Made by a program: the position numbers and the translations under genes. Below are positions 1 to 10,062 of a DNA stretch of 64,000 nt, one piece after another; within the stretch, counting starts at the first letter, position 1; each line of letters opens with the position of its first letter. This stretch comes from Apoda limacodes. Lineage: Eukaryota; Arthropoda; Insecta; Lepidoptera; Limacodidae. The notes under the pieces were generated by a model. It made no database searches. It was not told the DNA's origin and saw nothing but the letters and a program-made list of their open reading frames with translations. Location: positions 6,630,563 to 6,694,562 of the forward strand of contig OX291540.1 of assembly GCA_946406115.1 (NCBI GenBank), written 5' to 3'.

Positions 1-10
1 TTACAAGTGG
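1..10 (+). other. possible 3' end of an upstream exon
   Basis: Ten bases are followed directly by gtaagt, the consensus 5' splice site. This could be the end of an exon of the GCNA-type gene whose next recognised exon starts at 2759. Ten bases are too few to fix the frame, so the link is inference. Confidence 0.3.
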
Positions 11-1036
11 GTAAGTCATTGCGTTATGTATAAAGTACGATACTTCTTTTCAATAGTGAACTTTTTAAAGTACCTAAATTGTTAAGTAATTAGTAGATTT
101 CTAGATTCTTTTGCGTCTATCACAGGAAATGCTTTCATTCAACGCGCCTGCGCTGCAAATCTAGTACCTAATCTTCTGCATCGCCAGACACTTCTTGGTT
201 TCCCAAAATTTGATGTTTTAATATCACGTTTGACATCACATCTAAGCGCTTATTTTCTTGTCTTGTTCTGTGTTTTACATATTTAGTATAGGCATACACA
301 ACTAACCTTCACCTAATCAAGCCAAGCATAAAAAACACCCATGAAACTACTTGTGGAGTCAGTTTAAGCATGCTCACATGTGAAAATAATACCAATTTAA
401 TCAATAAAAAAAATAGTACAGTTTCAATATTGTTATTTTACGATTTTATTATGATTTTATGTCATTTTTGTTTTATAGCATGTCTTTTCCCATCTTTTGT
501 AATTTTTTATATATGCCACGCCACATGCTCAATTTGCAGCACTGAACAAAACATGTAACTTAACAGTTCATTGCGCTTAAGCAAAAAACAATAGGTACTA
601 CGTGTAGACTATATGTAACCTATGTGTTTATTATTGCTCCCTACGAAATATTCTAAAAATATTCGGCAAGTAAATTAAATAACTACAAGGCGTCTATTGT
701 TATTTTACATTTAAATTTCATAACAAATTTTAGGGGAGTTCCTTACCTAAGTAATCCGTAGTGGATTAAAAAAGCTTTTACGTATAGGTATTTTTTTAAT
801 TCTGTCAATGAAATACAAAATAACCAAATATGACAACACCTTTTTAGTCCGGCGCGGCGCTACAGGTCTCTTTGTAAATGTCGATAATGGAATTTAGTCT
901 GGCCAGTAGTGGACCAGTGGAGTGTCAGACAGTGTTTAGTGATATTATTTTTGACCGCTCGAATCGTTTTTCAATGTTTCTCCATTTATGAGCTTGTGTG
1001 CTTCTAAATATTCTAAAATTTCTAAAAGACAGATAC
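11..1036. other. no recognisable gene
   Basis: AT-rich DNA. A frame around 130-290 stays open for about 50 codons but resembles nothing I know and lacks a convincing start. If bases 1-10 are an exon, this is intronic. Nothing else is supported. Confidence 0.5.
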
Positions 1037-1640
1037 CACTCTGTCCATGATCTCTGACTGGGGACGGCAAAACTTGGCTCAAATGAAACCTACGAAAACA
1101 CAAGTCGGCGCGTTAACCGCGTAAAACCCCATTCACTAAAATTCCACTATTCTAGATTACACAACTCACCATCTCCAAGGGCATTGGGATCCTTGGTGTT
1201 ATTGGCAGGATCCCAAACTCACAAGCCGTATCGAACCTTTAAGTCTGAGTCTGAGAGTTCGCTCCTCTGTGTGTGTTCTACCATTTGTATAATGGGATGT
1301 GTTCTAAGTAATTGTTTGAAATGATGCCTACTTTCTACTATCGCACCACGCGCCATCAGCAGGGAATTCATTTTCACGCCCTACAACTGAAATGGTCACG
1401 TACAGTGCGGTTTCAGAGGAACTTCCTCCCGCGAACGCTTGGGTTGTGGAATGAGCTCCCTGCCAAGATTTTTTCTAAGGACTATAATATGGGATTATTC
1501 AGGATGTTATAAGATTTTTGAAGAGTCGGCAACGCGCGAGTTATTCCCCAGGTGTTGCAAGCATCCATATGCTGCAGTGACCGCTTACCATCAAGCGGAA
1601 CGTTATCTTGTTTGCCACCTTAGTGGTATAAAATAAATAT
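1037..1640 (+). mobile_element. LINE fragment, 3' end (LINE-B family), decayed
   Basis: Translation of roughly 1037-1120 gives the region just after the reverse transcriptase core (SDWG, then KTQV and ALTA). About 1157-1190 matches an 'ISKGIGILGV' stretch. From about 1207 the C-terminal domain follows, with EPLSL, LCVFY, FEMMP, TVRFQRNFLPRTL and LWNELPAKIF. The best copy of this family in the window is at 45752-46890 on the other strand. Compared with it, this copy lacks a block near 1190-1207 and carries frameshifts, so it is dead. The 3' end has the family tail (accttagtggtataaaa). It is a 5'-truncated CR1/jockey-superfamily LINE insertion; I cannot name the family more closely. Confidence 0.8.
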
Positions 1641-2758
1641 ATTTAAAAATATAACTTTAACTAAACGAAATTGCAATTTGCCCTCATGAAGGATATGTAA
1701 TGATTTTCCCAAAAATCTGGACTATTTAAGGGTAGTTGGCGTTTATACAAGGTGTTTGGTAAATGGTGTATACTCCCGTTACGTACGTGTGCACCATGTA
1801 TCATATGAATACAATGCCGATGTCAAAAGTTGGAAATTGTGAACTATGTGAATTGACTAATTTCCATACCAACTAAATCAAAATTTTTCTTACTTTATTT
1901 TTTGCACAATCCTAACTTTAATCAAATACGACTTACGCGCCACGGCATAAAAATCTCTTCTGTATCTACAAGAGCCTAGTACCTACTTTGCGTATTCGTG
2001 CGCGGGTCGCGTGAAAATGCAAACTTCAATTTTATTTAGATATTAAAACTAACAAATATCTTACAGACTATCTTCTCCTGCTAGACGCATCTCGCACCCC
2101 TCACATGACGATCACAAAAAGCGCAAATCCACTAAACACAACACAATACAAAGACCACAAATACGGCTACCGAACTGCATTCGAGATTCACAGTCACTAT
2201 GCAGCAATTCCTGCTTCTTTTGATAGTAAAACTACAAAACGGGTGCTGTTAATCTCTTGCGACAGTCGCCAATACTCTCCAGTGGCTGTCTTCAAGGACT
2301 AAGCCACCTCATACCCCACACAATGTGCGTAAAATTATTCTTTAAGTTTATATAAATTAACTAGGTGTTTATTTTCATAAGCTGGTATAGTTATACGAAA
2401 GATACTCAAAACACAATCGGCTGTACTCGACAAAGCTACAACACATCTGCCAGAAAAGTAAAAAAATCTTAGTTTAATGTATCCAGTGTTACCTTAAACT
2501 TTTTTCCTAATTTTATTTTAAAACTGAGTAGTTCACATGAATCACCATCTGTAAAATTTTGCCAAACACGATGTTAAGACTTGATGGATATATCATTATA
2601 AGACTATGACATAAGAACGGATGGACATGAATAAGTTATAAGGCTATATTTGTCATTTGGCCCCCAAAAAGAACCCCATCCAATAATTCATTAAATCTTT
2701 AAAGCATGATTTAATAGTTATTAATTAACTCAGAACCACACTATTGTAAAAATTGCAG
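1641..2758. other. intergenic or intronic, no supported gene
   Basis: A frame of about 78 codons runs from an ag at 2066 to a stop at 2302 (ATG at 2105), after a plausible acceptor. It has no donor before its stop and no resemblance I recognise, so I do not call it a gene. The rest is AT-rich. A polypyrimidine-poor acceptor (attgcag) at 2752-2758 precedes the first GCNA-type exon. Confidence 0.4.
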
Positions 2759-2936
2759 ATGGTGCTGATATAACCAAGTTACATAGTAATGCTGTCAAGT
2801 TTGTCGTCTTATTTGTATTCGAGCGCAAGAAACTGACGCAGCAACTGTTCAAGGAATTCAATAGTCTGGTGTTCTACAATAAGCTAGATGAAGACATGCC
2901 GATAGTTTGGAGCACTAGAATTTGGAGTACAGCCGG
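2759..2936 (+). CDS. GCNA-type gene, exon with SprT N-terminal helix
   Basis: Acceptor attgcag before, donor gtaagc after. The exon starts with two bases that finish a codon and ends with two bases of a Gly codon. It encodes about 58 residues ending in WSTAG, which aligns with the WNKKMRKTAG region of the family. Residues before ERKK look less conserved, so the true acceptor could be a little further in. Confidence 0.8.
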
Positions 2937-5900
2937 GTAAGCAATACAGTTTATTTATCGACACTCTGCGACTACTAGAAAGGATAAATATACATTTTTT
3001 TTATATCGGTGATGTAAATACGGGCGATGAAAGTAAAAAAGACAAAGTAATATGAATCTACTTGTCTTTTGACAAGTTGCCGTCTTATTGCTTTATCTCT
3101 TTCTTGAGTGTGGTCAGTTTCCAAAAGCTATTGCGCAGTCTATTATTTTTTCTCTATTAATGCTTTATAGTAAAGCAGTAAATTATTTTAAAATTGTCTC
3201 CCCCGCACTTCTTAATCTTATGGCAACGTATAGTGGCGTTCAGCGTCCGCATCATAATGTTATCAAAAAAACTTTACAGCAACCGAAAAACAAATACCGT
3301 TCGCGCACGTCATCAAGCAGTGCGCGCCATCTGCCGCTGGCAGCCATGTTTGTTTACCAGTTGATGATGATTGAATAATAACAATGGTATGTAACGTTTT
3401 AGATTATTCAAGTCAAGAAGTTTTTTTTTTTAAGGAGAAAAATATAAATCTTTTATTCCATGGGTAAGTTGAGACGTTTTAATTGTGATTTTATGAAGTT
3501 AAATTGTAAATAGCGGGTTCAATTCTACTAAAAGCGACTAATCACTAGTGCATACTCCTATATTTAATATTTCTGTATTTTTATCATTTTGCCTACTTCA
3601 TAGTGTTGTAATCTTAACTTGGAACCCAAACAAAATCGATAACTACGATAAAAAAAAATTATGTTGAAACAAAAAAAAAAAAATTATAATTATTTACAGG
3701 TGACCTTGAATTGAAAAGGGTCACATACCCAAAATACAAAAAAAGACGATAAAAGCAATCCTTTACAACATTCACGAATTTGCTCTTACATATTGAAGAT
3801 TTTTGCTTTAGTGAGGGATTTTAACAAATAATCTTTCATTTTTATGCAGTGCCAAAATTTCTAAACCAGCAATTATGCCAGTGAAAAACTAATTGGTGTA
3901 GATAGAGAATTATATTTTTAGTGGAATGTTGTATTCTTACCTTAAATATTTTTTTAATTGTAGTTAAGCACTACTATGTGATTAGGGATTTAAAAACTTT
4001 CTTGTTTCAAAATCGCCATATACAAATGGAATGAAAACTTACAACGACACTTGCGTCTAAACACCCAAGGTCAGAGGGTCAGATAAGTTTGTTGCACTGT
4101 AAGTAAGCCGGACTCGGAATCTTTTTGCAATTCGAATAAACAAAAATGACTATGACCGGTGTCCATAGGTTTATTTAATTGAATAAATGCTATTTTTTTT
4201 AACAGCAGTTCTTCATTTCATTCGGTGATGTAATGTGTTCCATACGATTTTGACTAAGCTTTTCAATGATTGTCTTGATTTAATGTCTTTGATAAACTTG
4301 CGTTTCAGAACAATAATTATTTGGCCATGTTAAGGTTGGCACAAAGTACACATTTTTTTATTAATTAAGTCGGATCTCCTGCATGCGTTTCGATAAAACA
4401 TTAAATAAAAACATCTACACAACATTGTCGCTACACATATTTGTTTTGTAAAACTTTGTTATTGTAAATGGAAACAATTTTTTTGCTTTCCAAACTCGAC
4501 GGAAAACTTCGTGTACAAATACCACTATTAACCTAAAAACATCTGATCGATAACTAATGCTGTGCTCATGGCTTTATTATAGCAAGTTGGATAACTATTT
4601 TGAGTAAGGTACAATTGACAATCAGGTATTTATTTAGATAGCGGATGGGAGAAAACATTAGCTGCATCACAAGTAGTATTCTTTCCAAAATTATTTAAAA
4701 TGACATAGTAACGACTTCTTCAGCTATAAATAGCCAATATTTTTTAAGGTTTTTTTATTTAAAAATATAACAAGAAAATATATGTGGAAAATGTTGCAGT
4801 CTGGCAACACTACACACAAATCAAACATTGGGCTCATTTAGCCCATTTGTTACTTGTGTTTCGTTTATTGTAGTCGGATGCTTTCTACTTTATGATTGGT
4901 GTTTCTGGATTAATTAATTTCTCCTTAAAAAAAAAACTTCTTGACTTGAATAATCTAAAACGTTACATACCATTGTTATTATTCAATCATCATCACCTGG
5001 TAAACAAACATGGCTGCCAGCGGCAGATGGCGCGCACTGCTTGATGACGTGCGCGAACGATATTTCTATCTGTTACACGTAAAAATAGTATTAGAATGAC
5101 GAGCACTGTTCATAGGTCTTTTGTTCAACTTATTGTGATCCTACTATAGTATTTCTATGTCTGAGATAGACAATTTATATTTGTAGGTAATGCGTGCCAG
5201 CCTTCATACTTTCCCACTGTTGGGGCACGGCCTACCCTCATAAGTGAGGGTGATTTGTAGGTACATAATCAGTTGAAACTGAAGTGCATTGACTTTTTGA
5301 AGTTTTGATACAAACCGAAAGGAGTTAAGATAGCAGCTTTTTAAATACCCAAATTAATATTTTATTAAACTCCTTTAAAAACTAAATATTTTTCATTTTA
5401 CTTTTTAGAATAACAACATTAAAATTAGTGACATCACCAGATGGTACAGAGGTGAGACAGTCAAGCATAAAGCTGTCATTCGAAGTTGTTAATACTCCGC
5501 AGAGGCTGCGTGATGTTCTAATTCATGAGCTTTGCCACTCTGCAGCTTGGTTGATTGATGGGAAATTTAAGTCAGGACATGGGGAATACTGGAAGAAGTG
5601 GTAAGTTGACACAAAACTATAACACTATAAGGGTGCTACACCTGTGAACTAGAGAAAAATAGGATGAGTTCCAAGTAGTTTTTACAACGTTTTGTATTGT
5701 TTCTAGAATAATCTACAGGCAAAATATTTATTTTGTTTGTACAGTCGATTATCGCTTTTGATTCGGTGAAGAATCGTGTCTAGACAGCTATGGCGCCGCG
5801 ACATGACGTGTAGTTATGACTTGCCGGACAGCTCCCGAGTAGCCATATAGATTAGTCGGAAGCCCCTTCTCCTGGCAATAAATAGTTAACTTGGTGATAC

Positions 5901-8900
5901 TAGCACTAACTTTTAGTACGTTTATTAAACATGTCTTTAGAAACTGCTGGAAGAAGTTTAAAGTGCCCGGATCCCCAGATATGACGTTATCAGAAAGCAC
6001 TATACTTTAAAAGACGTTGACTTTAAATAGTAATATTTTTTGGGACAGAAAAACACATACTCATCATAAATAAAAAACGAAAAATAAGCGATTTTCTTTA
6101 CAAAATTTATAAACAAATACTGATGTGAAAATACCCATTTTTTTTCTTAATACTAAATTTAACATTCTTAAAACTATTTAACTTTTCTTACGTGTTTACT
6201 ATCTAATACCAACACATATATTTCTAATAACAAGTAAAATAAAGATAATTGTTTCTAATTAATTAAAATCAAACAAAAACAATAAGTTTACAGTAATAAA
6301 TAAAAATATAAACAGTAGTTATTAAAAAAATCCTTAGAATCATTGACAAATTTATAAATATGTTATGGAAACACTAAAAATTGAACTTAAAAATAAAATA
6401 ACATTTAATTACTTAACATTGAAAAAGAAATTAAGTGATGAAATATAATAGTTTGGTTTTTTTACAATTTTCGAAAATAAATTTTCTTTCTAGGCCATCC
6501 TGTATATATAAGAGTAAAGAGACTGAGTATCACGTAGTCAAGCAATAAGAAACAATTCTGAGAAATTAATTCCCCATGAGGGTTAAAAAGAGGTTAGAAG
6601 TTTGCATTGGAAATCGTAATTTTTTTTTTCTGAGCTGACAATGCAGTTGGCTGTTGCAGCCATTACTGATTCACCGGACTTTTATTAGCAAAGCTAAATC
6701 CGTAAAGATTAAGATTGACATGTATCACCGTGTGTGGAAAATCATCTTGTAGAGGGCGAAATAGTGGGAGAAAATTTGTATAAGAGTTTCGATATATTTG
6801 TGTCTATACTACTCGAACCGATTAATTGTGCAATCCACAAACTATCGTGATCCAACAGGTAGTTAGTTAAACAGCACTCTTTATGAATTAAAGCCATTAT
6901 GACAAACAAAACTTACCGCAATAAACAGTTAAATAAACATAACCCTAGAAAAATATCTACTTTACTCTAATATCTAAACAGACACACGTACTAAACTCAT
7001 GCTATTCTGCATAAAACGCAAGAACACTTTCATATAAAAACGTCTACATACTTTCTTATTGAAATTTGAATATATTTTGAATTATTCTCCCAACGTGAGT
7101 GAGCGAAAGAGACAGACACTACGTTAAACGAAACGAAGGCTGACGGCACAAAACTCGGAACCATATTGCATTCGCGCGCGCAGCCGAGTAGCGCCAGCGC
7201 CCGGTATTTCTTGCTCTGTGGCTGTCGGGAATCGATATGTATAGAGACATCGCCCCTGCTCGTAACTCGCGTTTGGTAGCGCAAAGAATAGAATTATTTA
7301 TTTATTTTCTAGTGGACTGACGCCTTATCCAGTCATTACGGGCGGTGTGAGAGACACAATGCGAGCGTGCAGCCAGTAATTGTCTCTTGATTGGTTGCAC
7401 AGTATCTATTGACTGACGCCTGAACCCTATCAACGACCAGAGTCGGACCTGTGCAGCCCCCGTCGCGCCACTGAGTCTGTACGCCTACCATTGTGACCGT
7501 TTTTAAATGTAGTAATCTACTAACATTTTGGGTTGCGTGACAGTACTAAATAATACTAAAAGGAAATCGTAATTACAATATCATTCTATACAAAGTTTAT
7601 TTTAGCGCTTATTTTAAGATATAATCAAAATATTTGCGGTAAATCTTTTATCTAACGTTTTAGCATCGATGAATTGATTAGGGTAACAGTAGTTTAAGAA
7701 TAGGTTAGGGCTCAGGGGATGGGGTGCGCATACCTATACCTAGTGCAGTATACGGTACTCTTCTAGCACTCTACGACAGCAAGTATTCAGAAGGCTTTTC
7801 TTACCTGGTCGCCCGTGGAAAGGTAGGCTCGCTTCGCAACCTACTTACGGATATTAAGTTATGTCGCGCTTCCAATCTTTTTAGGTTTGTGTGCGAGTGC
7901 GTCCGACACGGTGATGTGTCCATTATCGCCCTTAGTAGTATAATGGAGTCCTATGAAACACTTTACGTCTTTAACTTTTAAACATCTTTTAGTAAGGAAA
8001 TATTTAATAATCCTGCAGTATTAATCAGAAATATCTCCTTGAATTAATTTATAAACTAAGCGCCATCGTGCCAAACGGTGTCAAAGGCTTTTTCAAGGTC
8101 AAGCAATACCATACCAGTAGAATTTCGATAGTATCTTGCGCCAGTTAGTGTATAGTCTGGTAGAGCTGTTTAATACATAATTTTATCTACTTTCGTTAAA
8201 TTAATATGTTTATGTCGTTATTTAATTGACGTTTATTTATTAACTATTAACAATTGGAACATGCTCGTGTTTGGTTCTTCTTCTAATTCGGGCTACAATA
8301 TAAATGATGAATGTTTACTTTAGGTACTCGTCATTTTTGGAATTAAACTATTAGACATTTTTGTTAGTCTTTAAAGTTTAAGAATTAAAAAAATACGTTG
8401 TATTGGAAATGAAAATTGAAAAACTGATATCACCCTTTCCTAACAAAGAGACCCACCTTAAAGCCTTTAACCTATAATAGAAGTAAGGCTAACATAATCG
8501 GGCAAGGGGTTACTAATAGTACTAATAACGTAGCGATGTAAATATCAGTTTAAAATGTATGGATTCCTGTGTATGCGGTTTAGAATCGTACTTAATACGA
8601 TTATTTCTTATTCTCAGGGTTAATCGGGCACTTGAAGTAATCCCAGAGCTAGGAGAGATCAGCCGACTTCACGACTATGATATAAACTACAAATATATCT
8701 ACAAGTGTGTTACGTGTCCAGGAAGGTAATTTCAATTAAACTTGTGTCATTTAGTGATAACACTTTGATCAACAACATTTATACTGATTCGCCAGCCAGT
8801 GATGTGCCCTCGTCGCACGTTTGAATTATTATTTATTCACGTCGATGATTATTCTTTTTGACACGTTCAAGACAAAACGACACATCCGTGAATCGCCGCC

Positions 8901-9411
8901 ACTCAATAATCAGTTTAAACTCCTCCATAAGTCAGTCTAAACTCCTGCACTGCCTTCAATGGGTGGTGCTTCATGGTACTTGGGCATACCATTAAAGTTA
9001 AATACGTACCAAAAATAGGCTCACAATCGGCGATACATACATACATACACTTATGAAATTTGACGCACCTATATAGAAATTCAAATAGACAGAGATTTAC
9101 GAATATTGTGCAATTTTATCAATATAAAATACATACATATTGAATTGATAACCACATTTTTGAAGTATATTAAAAAATAATATGAAAAATCAGTGCTTAT
9201 TCCAAAAATATACTTTAGTATAATTATTTTCAGCTACAAACGTCGCACAAAGCAAAAAAATAAAGTCGAATATTGCTGTCGCCGCTGCCAGGGAAGGTTG
9301 CAGTTGTTGGTCTCGCCTCAGATAAGCAGCTCATCAGATATAAAAAGGCACAGTCTGGAAAATATATTTTCTGTTATAGCCCGTATTATAAACGACTTGA
9401 AAAATACGTAA
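2759..9411 (+). CDS. GCNA/ACRC-type SprT-like metalloprotease, four exons, 5' incomplete
   Basis: Four exons (2759-2936, 5409-5600, 8618-8725, 9234-9411) join with matching phases (each intron falls after codon position 2) into one open frame of about 217 residues. Exon 1 gives the SprT N-terminal helix (LFKEFN, FYNKL). Exon 2 carries the zinc-binding active site HELCH followed by AAWLIDG and GHGEYW, as in GCNA/ACRC and Spartan. Exons 3 and 4 give INYKYIYKC, then two Cys pairs (CVTC and CCRRC) of the zinc ribbon. Family members act in the nucleus and in the germ line, where they cut proteins crosslinked to DNA. The order and the 'INYK..Y.C' signature favour GCNA over Spartan. The acidic disordered N-terminal region typical of GCNA must lie upstream of the window. 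The family identity is recognition by eye. Confidence 0.85.
2937..5408. other. intron of GCNA-type gene (2.47 kb)
   Basis: It is mostly filled by the TIR element at 3292-5065. A short stretch at 5205-5260 (ttggggcacgg, then cctcataagtgagg) resembles a repeat common in Lepidoptera; that is recollection, not proof. No other coding sequence is seen. Confidence 0.6.
3292..5065. mobile_element. non-autonomous DNA element with ~148 bp terminal inverted repeats
   Basis: Bases 3292-3440 and 4918-5065 are near-perfect reverse complements. They share blocks such as gttcgcgcacgtcatcaagc, gcgccatctgccgctgg and ttacataccattgttatt (given here on one strand or the other). Both arms end inward at a poly-A/T run with aaggaga. 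The 1.48 kb interior has no transposase-like frame. An open frame at 3088-3378 merely runs into the left arm. I see no clear target duplication. It is a MITE-like or foldback element inside an intron. Confidence 0.8.
5409..5600 (+). CDS. GCNA-type gene, exon with HELCH active site
   Basis: Acceptor tttttag, donor gtaagt. Sixty-four residues carry the HExxH zinc metalloprotease motif as HELCH, followed by SAAWLIDG and the third-ligand region SGHGEYWKKW. The first base completes the Gly codon begun in the previous exon. No stop or frameshift is present, and all catalytic residues expected of the family are there. Confidence 0.92.
5601..6608. other. intron sequence, no recognised element
   Basis: AT-rich. 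A minus-strand open frame at 5788-6000 (70 codons) is unrecognised and sits in a slightly more GC-rich patch. I see no repeat partner for it in the window. Confidence 0.5.
6622..7561 (-). mobile_element. TSD-bounded LINE-derived chimeric insertion
   Basis: The 13-mer GGAAATCGTAATT occurs at 6609-6621 and again at 7562-7574. A poly-T run (poly-A on the minus strand) starts at the left copy, so this is a 940 bp insertion made by target-primed reverse transcription, element on the minus strand. Next to the tail (6622-6690) is a minus-strand copy of the 3' untranslated end also seen at 22880-22948 (ctgcaacagccaactgca). About 6755-6850 matches the ORF2 C-terminus of the same family (RLIVQST) but in plus orientation, so the insert is internally inverted. 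7060-7500 is GC-rich and unrecognised; it may be a 5' region. Confidence 0.65.
7575..7984. other. intron sequence with an unrecognised open frame
   Basis: A plus-strand frame of 85 codons (7724-7981, starting at GTG) is open but matches no family I know and has no exon-type borders. It may be repeat-derived. I do not annotate it as a gene. Confidence 0.35.
7985..8165 (-). mobile_element. decayed LINE reverse transcriptase fragment
   Basis: The minus strand reads MVLLDLEKAFDTVWHDG, the RT motif around the first catalytic aspartate, as in jockey-type LINEs. After a frameshift it continues with VYKLIQGDIS and a stop. Only about 60 codons of similarity remain, so this is an old relic. It lies in the intron between the exons at 5409 and 8618. 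Confidence 0.8.
8618..8725 (+). CDS. GCNA-type gene, exon linking protease to zinc ribbon
   Basis: Acceptor ttctcag, donor gtaatt. The first base completes a Trp codon. Thirty-five further codons read VNRALEVIP, then SRLHDYDINYKYIY and the first zinc-ribbon pair CVTC. The aspect 'H-x-Y-x-I-N-Y-K' before the first Cys pair is typical of GCNA/ACRC. Confidence 0.88.
9234..9411 (+). CDS. GCNA-type gene, terminal exon with second zinc-ribbon pair
   Basis: Acceptor atttttcag type (attattttcag) precedes the exon. The first base completes a Ser codon, then YKRRTKQ and the Cys pair of YCCRRCQGRLQLL follow, as in the family zinc ribbon. The frame runs on for about 34 less familiar residues to a TAA at 9409-9411. 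The tail could be real or could reflect a missed donor, so the C-terminus is less sure than the ribbon. A possible poly-A signal aataaa lies at 10772. Confidence 0.75.
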
Positions 9412-9568
9412 CAAAAATCCACGCCCTCTATTGTGTTTGTTTAAGTCAAGTTACCATGTCTTATATGGACATGAGCTTCTCACGATACCAAATAGACAAT
9501 CGAGGCCGCAAGAGCAAAACATTCCCAGTAACGCCAGTAAATGTAAATTTTTAAACATTCCTCTACAA

Positions 9569-10062
9569 CAGTGGTTCTCAATTAGTTTTTCGGATTACCC
9601 TTCAAGAAAGAGCTCAAACTCGCGTACCCCTTATTGCAGTTCATCGAATAGAAAAAATATCAGTTTTTATACCTTATATACTTATATGACCTTCAAAAAC
9701 ATAGGGTTAAACAGCATCTGAATATACTCGTCATGCATGTCCCTACTCGACCAAAAATAACTCAACTTCATGTCTCAACCCAGATATTTTCGAAACAACT
9801 CTCCTCTGGGAGGTTATTGGGAACAGTCTCGAGCTGTTCGCACTCTGGAATTCGAGAGAAAAATGTATGCAAGTACATTCACGGGTTTCGAGAGGTAAGT
9901 CAGACTTTCATACATTTTTCTCCCGAATTCCAGAGTTCGAAAGCTCGTGACTGTTCCCAATAAGGTCCATGGACAGCTAACGCACTCCACTGATTTCTCG
10001 GTCAAGAGATTGACGTGCGTAAATGCAATTCTAATACGCGTACCAATAATTAGGAACCACTG
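9569..10062. mobile_element. hAT-type MITE, 494 bp
   Basis: The element starts cagtggttctcaatta and ends with the reverse complement of cagtggttcctaatta, a 16 bp TIR with two mismatches. The flanking 8-mers ctctacaa (9561-9568) and cactacga (10063-10070) agree at 6 of 8 bases, as expected for an old 8 bp hAT target duplication. Internal 'gcgtacccc' near the left end is also common in such elements. No transposase. It lies 158 bp after the GCNA-type stop codon, so it may sit in the 3' untranslated region. Confidence 0.8.
9818..9965. repeat. 60 bp-arm imperfect palindrome inside the hAT-type MITE
   Basis: The left arm begins attgggaacagtctcgagct and the right arm is its imperfect reverse complement, ending in agctcgtgactgttcccaat. 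The spacer is about 25-45 bp. Transcribed, it would fold into a long hairpin. Open frames on both strands here are by-products of the symmetry. Confidence 0.75.

Noticed and set aside
2105..2302. 65-codon frame behind a possible acceptor at 2066
   Set aside because: It meets a stop with no donor before it and resembles no part of GCNA or any TE I know.
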